A program made the translations under genes and the position numbers. The notes under the pieces are model-generated. The model saw nothing but the letters and a program-made list of their open reading frames with translations. It did no database searches and was not told the DNA's origin. From Flammeovirga sp. SJP92 (GTDB lineage Bacteria > Bacteroidota > Bacteroidia > Cytophagales > Flammeovirgaceae), in the NCBI RefSeq assembly GCF_001583495.1, contig NZ_LQAQ01000112.1:1-64000 (forward strand): a stretch of 64,000 bases of DNA, in the 5' to 3' direction. The first letter of the stretch is position 1, and each line of letters starts with the position of its first letter. Shown one piece after another: positions 1-6,911 of the stretch.

Positions 1-595
1 AATTGATGGTCATGATTGATCCAATGTGCAGACCTTGTTTTAATATAGATTTATAAACTTCTTTTGGTTCATCTTCTATATGTAAAACTTTTACAGTGCA
101 ATTATGTTCTATTTTTGAAAGGCTTATTCCTTTTAAACGAGGTAGTTTTCCGTCTTTTGTTGGGATGGGATCCCCATGAGGATCAAACTGAGGATTACCT
201 AGTTCTTTCGACATCAAATTCACTTCCTCATCGGTAAGAGCATGTTCCATTTCTTCTGCTTTATGGTGCCATGAACTCTTTGAAAAGCCTGTTTTTTCAG
301 AGAGGTATTTCTCATAGATTCTGTGTCTGCGTATCAATTTAATTGCAGTGAATCTACCTTTATCCTCTAATATAAGCGTATTGTCTGCTTTTGTTATCGA
401 TTGATCTTCGATTAACTGTTGAATACTCTTCTGGATTTGCTCCGAAGAAAATAAGAGCTCTTCATTGATTTCTTTAAAATTGGAAGTCTTATTTTTTTCC
501 TCATTTTTATATAAGTATTTCAAGACATCTTCTTCGATAATACTTTGATCTACTCTTTTAAGAAGCAGTGTGTTTAACCAATTTTTTATACCCAT
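1..595 (-). CDS. DtxR/MntR-family metal-dependent transcriptional regulator (3' end outside window)
   Basis: I translated this from the minus strand. It begins at an ATG with an in-frame TGA about 40 bases upstream and stays open to the window edge, giving 198 codons. Residues 10-75 look like a winged helix. They are followed by a stretch with a WHHKAEEMEHAL segment that matches the metal-binding and dimerisation helix of DtxR/MntR repressors, where His and Glu ligate Fe or Mn. The remainder (HGDPIP, then a segment starting RLKGISLSK) resembles the linker into the FeoA/SH3-like domain found in Bacteroidota members. The protein presumably represses metal uptake genes when metal is replete. The target genes are not in the window. 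Family assignment is good; the metal cannot be told from the sequence. Confidence 0.8.
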   Translation of the reverse strand, partial: MGIKNWLNTLLLKRVDQSIIEEDVLKYLYKNEEKNKTSNFKEINEELLFSSEQIQKSIQQLIEDQSITKADNTLILEDKGRFTAIKLIRRHRIYEKYLSEKTGFSKSSWHHKAEEMEHALTDEEVNLMSKELGNPQFDPHGDPIPTKDGKLPRLKGISLSKIEHNCTVKVLHIEDEPKEVYKSILKQGLHIGSIMTIN

Positions 596-790
596 CGAGA
601 CCGTAAACCTTTGATTTGATATTATTCAGTTGATAACTGGAAGTTCCAATTTCAACTTCTTGATGTAAATATAACTTTATTTTTAGGCTTGTCTAAAAAT
701 ATTCAGTTTTTATTAACAAAAATGTCAATTTTAATGTTTTATAGGTGAAATAATTCAGTGTGGAGTAGATTTGATTTTAGAGTAAGAAAA

Positions 791-818
791 AAGGCCGATA
801 AAATGAATTATCGACCTT
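791..818 (-). terminator. Rho-independent terminator after the outer membrane barrel gene
   Basis: An 11-bp stem with one G-U pair and a six-base loop is followed on the minus strand by a T-rich tract. It lies just downstream of the stop of the barrel gene at 844. Confidence 0.75.
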
Positions 819-843
819 CCGTATTTATCAGTTGCTAACGTTC

Positions 844-1443
844 TTATAAATCAAAAGCAAAACCTAGATTTAAGCTCCAATATTGCTGAGCAGGAATACC
901 AGCCGCTTCTGCAGCGTAGTTGTATTTTATATTACTTGTGAAGTATGTTGTTCTCCCAATAGGAACTAACACACCCACTTCAGGAGCAATATTAAAGTGC
1001 CATTGTTTGTCTACCCATGCAACAGAACCAATCTGATCAGTGTATTCATAATGAGCCGCTCCAATACCACCGCCCACATAAGGTCTCACACCACCTTGAT
1101 GTCCAAAGTAATAATGGTAAGTCAACATCAAAGGAAATTCATTTACATATCTGTAGTTGTTTCCTGAAATATGACCGTCACCTCCTGGTAATGGTTGAGT
1201 AGTGAAACCATTGTCTTGATAAAACCTATGGTATCCTACAGAGAAACCAACACTCATTTTTGGATTGATAAAGTGTCTGTAATCAAAGGCTCCCCCTCTA
1301 AAACTAGCATCTCCAACAAAACCTGCTGTATTTCCTGCAGGTGCAGACATACTGTAAGTTAAACTAAAAATGTTTTCTTGAGCTAATGCTGATCCACCTG
1401 AAATAACTACAAGTGTGATCAAAATTGAAAATATCTTTTTCAT
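844..1443 (-). CDS. Small outer membrane beta-barrel protein
   Basis: This 199-residue protein has a clear signal peptide (MKKIFSILITLVVISGG, cleavage after ALA). The rest is alternating aromatic and glycine-rich strands, including RPYVGGGIGAAHYEY and a C-terminal strand ending in LNLGFAFDL, typical of eight-stranded OmpX/OmpA-like porin-family barrels (OMP_b-brl). The protein probably sits in the outer membrane, and its ligand or role is unknown. It lies 18 bp from the DUF4136 lipoprotein gene upstream on the same strand, so the two are probably co-transcribed and end at the hairpin at 791-818. Confidence 0.75.
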   Translation of the reverse strand: MKKIFSILITLVVISGGSALAQENIFSLTYSMSAPAGNTAGFVGDASFRGGAFDYRHFINPKMSVGFSVGYHRFYQDNGFTTQPLPGGDGHISGNNYRYVNEFPLMLTYHYYFGHQGGVRPYVGGGIGAAHYEYTDQIGSVAWVDKQWHFNIAPEVGVLVPIGRTTYFTSNIKYNYAAEAAGIPAQQYWSLNLGFAFDL

Positions 1444-1461
1444 GATGATTTATTGTTGTAA

Positions 1462-2106
1462 TTATTTATTCAAATAAGGCGATTGTTCAAACATTTGTCT
1501 AATATTCTTTTCTGCTCTTCTTTGCTCATCTTTATCATTTGTGGTAAATCCATTTGTAAGACCTTCCCAAAGAATAGGAATAGCAACGCTGTCATCTTCA
1601 CTTAAAGTAGCAGGTAATTGTGTAGGGACATTGTCTGCTAATTCTACTGTGATTGTTCCTTTTTGGTAAGCACTAACTCCTTGAATTGGGTAAGGATACC
1701 ATGGGTAACCCCATCCAGGACCCCAGCCCCAGCCAGGATAACCGCCCCACCAGTTCCACCAGGTATAAATTGTGGTTGTGGTCACGGAGTAGCAAAGTGC
1801 AACAACATCAGGTTTACGAGAATCGTTTTCTTCAATAAATTCCCAGTTTTTGGCAAGCATTTCTTCTTTTACCGTGTTAAGAATTACGAGGTCCATTTCA
1901 GTGAGCTCTGATTCAGTAGTATCACCAACATGTATAACTTTCCAAGGCATTCCAAAGGTCATCTTATTTTCAAAATCTGCATCAGGAGATACATTTGTGA
2001 TGACAATATCATAGTCATCAGCTGATTGAGGACCTTGAGGATCACAGGCTGTCAAGAACGCCAAAACTGACATTAATGAAAGCATTTTCAGTCTCAAGAA
2101 TTTCAT
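1462..2106 (-). CDS. DUF4136-like lipoprotein
   Basis: A 214-residue lipoprotein. The lipobox is LTAC at about residue 21, so it is anchored in the membrane and faces the periplasm or the surface. The body fits the DUF4136 pattern: an early D-DFEN-TF-MPW segment, a Trp/Gly/Pro/Tyr-rich loop at about residues 118-142 (GWGWGPGWGYPWYPYP), and a C-terminal part with ILWEGLTNG and an ending rich in charged residues. Family members are envelope lipoproteins of unknown biochemistry. It is the first gene of a probable two-gene unit with the barrel protein downstream. Confidence 0.75.
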   Translation of the reverse strand: MKFLRLKMLSLMSVLAFLTACDPQGPQSADDYDIVITNVSPDADFENKMTFGMPWKVIHVGDTTESELTEMDLVILNTVKEEMLAKNWEFIEENDSRKPDVVALCYSVTTTTIYTWWNWWGGYPGWGWGPGWGYPWYPYPIQGVSAYQKGTITVELADNVPTQLPATLSEDDSVAIPILWEGLTNGFTTNDKDEQRRAEKNIRQMFEQSPYLNK

Positions 2107-2327
2107 TTTATTTGATTGTTTAGTTGTATATAATAAAATTAAGTTTTGGTTAATTAAGTATACTTTGTTGACAAGAAACAGTTGGATATAGACATTGTTT
2201 TTAATTTAAATTAGGATAGATTAAGACTTTTAAAATATTGATTTACATTGATGAATAATTTAACAAAAATTGGTATTCAGGTTGTTATCTGCTATATTCA
2301 AAAATGACATAACCAAATTCTAATCAA

Positions 2328-2867
2328 ATGAGCTTAATTTTTGATTTAATAAAAGACCGGAAAATAAATACGACTGAGGCTATAATTTTACAATTTTATA
2401 CATTAAATAATTCTTTTACAGAACCTAACGCTATCGTAGCAGAAGAACTGAATGTATCTTTGTCAGTAGTTAGTAGAGCAAAAAGGAAATTAATAAAGCT
2501 GGGATTAATTGAAATACAAAAGAATTATACCAATGGATTGGCAAGGGACGCCGATACAATCATCACAAATCGGAATATTTTAGAACTCTTCGGGTTGGGG
2601 AATACGCCGGTTGCTTTTCAAGCCAATGAAGAAAATGCTGTAAGTATCGATGATGGTGAGGTAGTATTGATCAAAGATTTAATTAAAAAGCACTTAAGGA
2701 AATCTTCAAGACCAATTACATTAAGCAATATTGCAACTCAGATTTCTAAGATCAATGGTAAAATAAAACCTAAATCAGTTGAGAAATATGAAGCCGTAAT
2801 TATGAAAGAGATCGAAGAACAGGGGTATCAATGGTATAAGAACAGCGTGTTTGCTACTCTTTTGTAG
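2328..2867 (+). CDS. Winged-helix-like DNA-binding protein, family not recognised
   Basis: A 179-residue soluble protein without signal peptide. Residues 12-65 have the spacing of a MarR- or GntR-like winged helix: a helix, then IVAEELNVSLSVVSRAKRKLIKLGLIEI, where a recognition helix is followed by the wing. A second basic segment (residues about 120-150, SSRPITLSNIATQISK) may be another helix-turn-helix. I do not recognise the family. It is followed after 39 bp by the YkvA gene on the same strand. A role as transcription regulator is inferred from the fold only. Confidence 0.6.
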   Translation: MSLIFDLIKDRKINTTEAIILQFYTLNNSFTEPNAIVAEELNVSLSVVSRAKRKLIKLGLIEIQKNYTNGLARDADTIITNRNILELFGLGNTPVAFQANEENAVSIDDGEVVLIKDLIKKHLRKSSRPITLSNIATQISKINGKIKPKSVEKYEAVIMKEIEEQGYQWYKNSVFATLL

Positions 2868-2906
2868 AAGTATTTTTGAAAATAAGAAACGAAATCATAT
2901 TAAATA

Positions 2907-3308
2907 ATGAATTACAAAGGAATAATTAAATATGTAGGAGAGGAGTCAACAAAGTTTGCTTCTAAATTTACAGAAAAAGGTTTTTGGGAAAAATTGGGAA
3001 AATATTCTCAAAAAGCTGGAATGAAATTGACATTTTATGCGATCACTTTATTTTACACTATGATTGATGAAGATACTCCGAGTTCATCAAAACTAATGAT
3101 TATGGGGGCTTTGGGGTATTTTATATTTCCTGTGGACTTGATCCCTGATATTGCACCTGGTATTGGTTTTACGGATGATTTAGTAGCTTTAACAGGCGCT
3201 TTTGTAAATGTGGCAATGCACGTAAAACCTGAGCATAAAGAGAACGCCTTGAAGAAAATGCAACAGTTTTTTGGAGGAGGAATTACAATAGAAGATGTGG
3301 AATTGTAA
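2907..3308 (+). CDS. YkvA family (DUF1232) membrane protein
   Basis: A 133-residue protein. The signature is the hydrophobic segment around residues 67-98, with IFPVDLIPDIAPGIGFTDD followed by a second hydrophobic helix. The motif PxDLIPDxxPxxGxxDD is the hallmark of DUF1232/YkvA proteins, small membrane-associated proteins of unknown function. An N-terminal amphipathic region precedes it. It is probably co-transcribed with the winged-helix gene 39 bp upstream. Confidence 0.85.
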   Translation: MNYKGIIKYVGEESTKFASKFTEKGFWEKLGKYSQKAGMKLTFYAITLFYTMIDEDTPSSSKLMIMGALGYFIFPVDLIPDIAPGIGFTDDLVALTGAFVNVAMHVKPEHKENALKKMQQFFGGGITIEDVEL

Positions 3309-3452
3309 TTTTTTGGTAAAAGAAATAAATTTTCCAAGTATTGTGTAACTCTATTTCGTGTTAGTTAAACACTTGTGTTTCAAAAGTGTATATTACAAGT
3401 GACTTTTTAAAGATACATTCTTATTCGTTTAGTAACCATTTTAATAACTATC

Positions 3453-3698
3453 ATGACTAGAGAGCAAAAAATCCAAAAATTTTTGATGGGTCTCTGTTTA
3501 AATGCAGGAGATTCAATGGAAGACATCGCAAAACATTTAGGCGTATCATCAAATAGTGCTGAAATCAAAGAGATTTTGCACTATATGGAACAAAAAGGTT
3601 TCATCAAGAATACTCGTGTAGAGTACAAAAGAACCAAAACGTCATTAACGAAAAAAGGAGATAAACAAGCAAGTTCTTTGTTGGAAATTGCCAATTAG
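3453..3698 (+). CDS. Small winged-helix protein
   Basis: An 81-residue soluble protein that is essentially one winged-helix domain: residues 18-35 (DSMEDIAKHLGVSSNSAE) fit a helix-turn-helix, then a helix (ILHYMEQKGFIKN) and a beta wing with TSLTKKGDKQ. The layout is like small PadR- or MarR-like regulators. No cofactor domain is present. The target is unknown. The leader at 3369-3401 holds overlapping inverted repeats that could be an operator. Confidence 0.55.
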   Translation: MTREQKIQKFLMGLCLNAGDSMEDIAKHLGVSSNSAEIKEILHYMEQKGFIKNTRVEYKRTKTSLTKKGDKQASSLLEIAN

Positions 3699-3726
3699 AA
3701 CTTTTGTTACCTTAATTGAAGACATG

Positions 3727-3760
3727 AAGGGCAGCCATTTATATTAAATGACTGCCCTTT
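3727..3760. terminator. Bidirectional terminator between the winged-helix gene and gcvT
   Basis: The arms AAGGGCAG and CTGCCCTT pair, the stem is extended by ATTTA/TAAAT, and T-rich sequence flanks both sides. It sits between two convergent genes. Confidence 0.75.
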
Positions 3761-3789
3761 CTTATGTCAAATTGCTTGATGTATTCAGC

Positions 3790-4890
3790 TTAACCTTTGT
3801 AAAATGGAAGTTTGCTTACTACGGCTTTCAATTTTCTATTTCTTACTTCAATGATTACTTCAGTACCAGCTTTAGTATGAGGTCTGTTGATATAACCTAA
3901 AGCAACACCTTTGCCAAGCATTGGGGACATGGTGCCAGATGTCAGATGACCAATTTCTTCACCATCTACTGTTGTTACTTTATAACCACCTCTTGGAACT
4001 CCGCGGTCAATCAATTCAATACCCACCAAACGGCGAGTTACACCTTCTTCTTTTTGTTTAGCAAGGTTCTCTGAGTTTGTAAATTCTTTCGTGAATTTTG
4101 TCACCCAGCCTAAACCAGCTTCAAGAGGAGAAGTAGTATCGTCAATGTCATTACCATATAAGCAATAACCCATTTCTAAACGTAATGTATCTCTTGCGCC
4201 TAAACCAATCGGTTTGATGTCATATGCTGCACCTGCTTCAAAGATTTTCTTCCAAACTTCTTCTGCATCTTTGTTTGGAACGTATAATTCAAACCCACCT
4301 GCACCAGTGTAACCCGTAGCAGAAATAATCACATTATCTACACCTGCAAACTTTCCTTTCTCGAAAGTGTAGAAAGTCATATCTGATAAGTTCACATCAG
4401 TAAGCGACTGCATTGCTTCTGCTGCTTTTGGTCCTTGGACAGCGAAAAGAGAAATCTCATCTGAAGCATTTGTCATATCAACACCTTCAGTGTTACGTTC
4501 AGCAATCCAGTTCCAGTCTTTCTCGATATTGGAAGCATTCACTACCAGCATGTATTCTTCGTCTTTGATTTTGTAGATAATCAAGTCATCTACAATACCA
4601 CCGTCTTCATTAGGAAGACAAGAATATTGAGCTTTGCCATCAAATAGCTTTGAAGCGTCATTTGAAGATACCTTTTGAATAAGGTCTAATGCTTTTGGTC
4701 CTTTCAAAAAGAATTCGCCCATATGCGAAACATCAAAAACACCTACACCATTACGTACTGTTTTGTGTTCCTCAAGGTCTGAAGAGTATCTTACAGGCAT
4801 GTTGTAACCTGCAAAAGGAACCATCTTAGCACCTAATGATTCATGAACATCATTAAGGGCAATTTTCTTTAGTGTTTGTTGATCACTCAT
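3790..4890 (-). CDS. gcvT: Aminomethyltransferase, glycine cleavage T protein
   Basis: This 366-residue protein is full length for GcvT, the folate-dependent subunit of the glycine cleavage system that passes the methylene group of aminomethyl-H-protein to tetrahydrofolate and releases ammonia. Visible signatures are [10 protein letters not shown] near residue 53, the folate-binding core DDLIIYKI and [33 protein letters not shown], and the C-terminal barrel with [10 protein letters not shown]. It is cytosolic. The gcvP and gcvH genes are not in the window. A 9-bp hairpin at 4927-4948 lies in its leader. Confidence 0.96.
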   Translation of the reverse strand: MSDQQTLKKIALNDVHESLGAKMVPFAGYNMPVRYSSDLEEHKTVRNGVGVFDVSHMGEFFLKGPKALDLIQKVSSNDASKLFDGKAQYSCLPNEDGGIVDDLIIYKIKDEEYMLVVNASNIEKDWNWIAERNTEGVDMTNASDEISLFAVQGPKAAEAMQSLTDVNLSDMTFYTFEKGKFAGVDNVIISATGYTGAGGFELYVPNKDAEEVWKKIFEAGAAYDIKPIGLGARDTLRLEMGYCLYGNDIDDTTSPLEAGLGWVTKFTKEFTNSENLAKQKEEGVTRRLVGIELIDRGVPRGGYKVTTVDGEEIGHLTSGTMSPMLGKGVALGYINRPHTKAGTEVIIEVRNRKLKAVVSKLPFYKG

Positions 4891-4926
4891 GATTTAGTAT
4901 GTGTTTTTTCTCGGTTAAAAAACGAA

Positions 4927-4948
4927 GTATTTAATGACGATTAAATAC
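4927..4948 (-). promoter_or_regulatory. Hairpin or palindromic site in the gcvT leader
   Basis: Perfect 9-bp inverted repeat GTATTTAAT / ATTAAATAC with a 4-base loop, 37 bp upstream of the gcvT start. A CAAATGTA sequence (TACATTTG on the minus strand, a Bacteroidota -7 element) lies at 4968-4975, which would place the repeat in the early transcript. It could be a protein operator; no glycine riboswitch features are seen. Confidence 0.35.
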
Positions 4949-5103
4949 CCTCTAAGCAAAATTTTGTCAAATGTATAAAATATGATTCAAATTTAAGCAG
5001 GTTTGGATTAGTTATTTTGAGAGAGGGTTACTTCATTTTTCTGTTTTTGGAGAGATGAAGCAGTTCGTTTTTTAAGAAAGATTTTAAAAAAACAGAAGGG
5101 GAT

Positions 5104-5135
5104 AAAAAAAGCCCAAGGTGCAATACCTTGAGCTT
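5104..5135 (-). terminator. Terminator of the tRNA array
   Basis: A 10-bp stem formed by AAGCTCAAGG and CCTTGGGCTT (minus strand, one G-U pair) is followed by seven T residues. It lies six bases past the last tRNA gene of the array. Confidence 0.85.
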
Positions 5136-5140
5136 TCTAG

Positions 5141-5214
5141 TAGCGAGAACGAGAGTTGAACTCGTGACCTCCGGGTTATGAATCCGACGCTCTAACCAAC
5201 TGAGCTACCTCGCC
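5141..5214 (-). tRNA. tRNA-Met(CAT), copy 1, consensus type
   Basis: A 74-nt cloverleaf with all arms: D stem GCTC/GAGC, anticodon loop TTCATAA, T loop TTCAACT, discriminator A, and no encoded CCA. The elongator-type D stem argues against initiator fMet. A CAT anticodon could also mean a lysidine-modified tRNA-Ile2. All nine copies share an A31-C39 mismatch and a G1-U72 pair. This is the last copy in transcription order. Confidence 0.92.
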
Positions 5215-5251
5215 ATTTGTAAGCGGACAATGCTTACTAGTTTTTATTTTG

Positions 5252-5325
5252 TAGCGAGAACGAGAGTTGAACTCGTGACCTCCGGGTTATGAATCCGACG
5301 CTCTAACCAACTGAGCTACCTCGCC
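5252..5325 (-). tRNA. tRNA-Met(CAT), copy 2, consensus type
   Basis: Identical by eye to copy 1. It is separated from it by a 37-bp AT-rich spacer that resembles the other spacers of the array. Confidence 0.92.
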
Positions 5326-5362
5326 ATTTGTAAGCGCACAATGCTTACTGGTTTTTATTTAG

Positions 5363-5436
5363 TAGCGAGAACGAGAGTTGAACTCGTGACCCCCGGGTTA
5401 TGAATCCGACGCTCTCACCAACTGAGCTACCTCGCC
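5363..5436 (-). tRNA. tRNA-Met(CAT), copy 3, type B
   Basis: It differs from the consensus type at two tolerated places: G instead of T in the D loop (GGTGA) and G instead of A at the start of the variable loop. All invariant positions are kept, so it should be functional. It belongs to the first 223-bp unit. Confidence 0.9.
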
Positions 5437-5474
5437 AATTTGTACGCGGACAATGATTCCTGGTTCTTATTTTG

Positions 5475-5548
5475 TAGCGAGAACGAGAGATGAACTCGTG
5501 ACCTCCGGGTTATGGATCCGACGCTCTAACCAACTGAGCTACCTCGCC
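5475..5548 (-). tRNA. tRNA-Met(CAT)-like, copy 4, type C with altered invariant positions
   Basis: The stems are intact and the anticodon is still CAT. However, the anticodon loop is TCCATAA (C at position 33 instead of the near-universal U) and the T loop is TTCATCT (U at position 58 instead of A58). Both changes hit tertiary-structure positions. It may be a pseudo-tRNA or a specialised one. Confidence 0.75.
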
Positions 5549-5585
5549 ATTTGTAAGCGCACAATGCTTACTGGTTTTTATTTAG

Positions 5586-5659
5586 TAGCGAGAACGAGAG
5601 TTGAACTCGTGACCCCCGGGTTATGAATCCGACGCTCTCACCAACTGAGCTACCTCGCC
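5586..5659 (-). tRNA. tRNA-Met(CAT), copy 5, type B
   Basis: Same sequence as copy 3 (type B), exactly 223 bp further along. Confidence 0.9.
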
Positions 5660-5697
5660 AATTTGTACGCGGACAATGATTCCTGGTTCTTATTTTG

Positions 5698-5771
5698 TAG
5701 CGAGAACGAGAGATGAACTCGTGACCTCCGGGTTATGGATCCGACGCTCTAACCAACTGAGCTACCTCGCC
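5698..5771 (-). tRNA. tRNA-Met(CAT)-like, copy 6, type C
   Basis: Same sequence as copy 4, with C33 and U58, 223 bp further along. Confidence 0.75.
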
Positions 5772-5808
5772 ATTTGTAAGCGCACAATGCTTACTGGTTT
5801 TTATTTAG

Positions 5809-5882
5809 TAGCGAGAACGAGAGTTGAACTCGTGACCCCCGGGTTATGAATCCGACGCTCTCACCAACTGAGCTACCTCGCC
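5809..5882 (-). tRNA. tRNA-Met(CAT), copy 7, type B
   Basis: Same sequence as copies 3 and 5. Confidence 0.9.
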
Positions 5883-5920
5883 AATTTGTACGCGGACAAT
5901 GATTCCTGGTTCTTATTTTG

Positions 5921-5994
5921 TAGCGAGAACGAGAGATGAACTCGTGACCTCCGGGTTATGGATCCGACGCTCTAACCAACTGAGCTACCTCGCC
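5921..5994 (-). tRNA. tRNA-Met(CAT)-like, copy 8, type C
   Basis: Same sequence as copies 4 and 6, with C33 and U58. The spacer on its promoter-proximal side differs slightly from the other type C spacers, which marks the end of the tandem dimers. Confidence 0.75.
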
Positions 5995-6031
5995 ATTTCT
6001 AAGCGGACAATGCTTACTGGTTTTTATTTTG

Positions 6032-6105
6032 TAGCGAGAACGAGAGTTGAACTCGTGACCTCCGGGTTATGAATCCGACGCTCTAACCAACTGAGCTACC
6101 TCGCC
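6032..6105 (-). tRNA. tRNA-Met(CAT), copy 9, consensus type, promoter-proximal
   Basis: Identical by eye to copies 1 and 2. It is first in transcription order, 11 bp from the -7 element of the array promoter. Confidence 0.92.
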
Positions 6106-6116
6106 ATTTCGGAGTG

Positions 6117-6148
6117 CAAATATGGGGTGTAAGCTCTTAAAGTGCAAA
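6117..6148 (-). promoter_or_regulatory. Promoter of the tRNA array
   Basis: On the minus strand, TTTG is followed by 20 bp and then CATATTTG. That matches the Bacteroidota primary sigma consensus TTTG-N19-21-TAnnTTTG with one mismatch. The predicted start point falls a few bases before copy 9. Confidence 0.7.
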
Positions 6149-6328
6149 TCCTTTAGGAGTAATTTTCGTAAAAAAATGTAAAGGGGAGAGTAAGTCTTTA
6201 TTATTGAATGAAATAAAAAGCATTGTTTTTTAATGTATAATTCAAAATTTAATTTCAAAACACCACCATATGGCCACATTTTTTTATTTAGAGATAGTTT
6301 TCAGCTGTATTATTCCTGCCCTAAAGTT

Positions 6329-6763
6329 TCATTTTTTGTATCTTTTTTGAAGAAATTCATCCAAAGACCATTTTCCTCCACCATTAATGCATAAAAAAAC
6401 ACTTCCTAATAACATAGACCAATCTGTTCTACTTGCATGAGCCATGCTCCAAAAACCTTCATGTTGAATTAAAGGAAGTTTAGTTGTAGAAATTGCAACA
6501 ATCATTATGATAAGTGTAGTCAATGCACCCAATCGAGTGAGTAATCCGAGGAGAATTAAAATACCACATACTACTTCTAGTCCTGCAACAAAGTTTCCCA
6601 TAAAATCATTATAAGGAATGCCGATCTTTTCAAAGCGTCCAGTGCCTCTGAGTGCAGGAAATAAAAATTTTTGAATTCCTTCAGATAAAAAAATGGCAAC
6701 GACCATTATACGAAGGATAATAAACGTAGGGTTTGAAGTTGTTTGAGTGATTTTTACAAACAT
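6329..6763 (-). CDS. DoxX family membrane protein
   Basis: A 144-residue integral membrane protein with four predicted helices: residues about 12-30, 50-72 (FVAGLEVVCGILILLGLL), 75-95 and 108-128. The N-terminal helix, with EGIQKFLFP followed by a Gly-rich turn and an FE-G-P segment, is typical of DoxX. Such proteins are linked to redox or quinone-related functions, with no fixed biochemical role. The gene stands alone between the tRNA array promoter and a divergent TonB receptor gene. Confidence 0.85.
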   Translation of the reverse strand: MFVKITQTTSNPTFIILRIMVVAIFLSEGIQKFLFPALRGTGRFEKIGIPYNDFMGNFVAGLEVVCGILILLGLLTRLGALTTLIIMIVAISTTKLPLIQHEGFWSMAHASRTDWSMLLGSVFLCINGGGKWSLDEFLQKRYKK

Positions 6764-6876
6764 TGATAATAGGGTATTTGGTTGATTTTAAATGAAAAGC
6801 AAAAATAACCTACTTTGAATTGAGAAAAGTGGTCTATTTGAAAATATAATAGACCTTAAATTGACTATTTTTATAT

Positions 6877-6906
6877 TTTGATATCCTCTCAATTTTCATA
6901 CTTTTG
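6877..6906 (+). promoter_or_regulatory. Promoter of the TonB-dependent receptor gene
   Basis: TTTG at 6877-6880, an 18-bp gap, then TACTTTTG at 6899-6906. The predicted start point lies at or within two bases of the ATG at 6912, so the transcript would be leaderless or nearly so. Confidence 0.65.
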
Positions 6907-6911
6907 CAATC

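Larger units (their letters stand above)
5363..6031. repeat. Three tandem 223-bp units, each with one type B and one type C tRNA
   Basis: The period is 223 bp: type B genes start at 5363, 5586 and 5809, and type C genes at 5475, 5698 and 5921. The spacers inside the units also repeat exactly, except for two or three bases at the right end of the last unit. The pattern fits unequal crossing-over of an ancestral two-gene unit. Confidence 0.9.

Noticed and set aside
4890-5100. Glycine riboswitch before gcvT
   Set aside because: No tandem aptamer features are visible; only one short AT-rich hairpin.
5141-6105. Regularly spaced repeats that resemble a CRISPR array at first sight
   Set aside because: The repeated units are 74-nt tRNA cloverleafs and the spacers are nearly identical to each other, so there are no unique spacers.
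6067-6279. 70-codon minus-strand ORF starting upstream of tRNA copy 9
   Set aside because: It reads through the array promoter and into the tRNA gene; it has no start context and its end is a translation of tRNA sequence.
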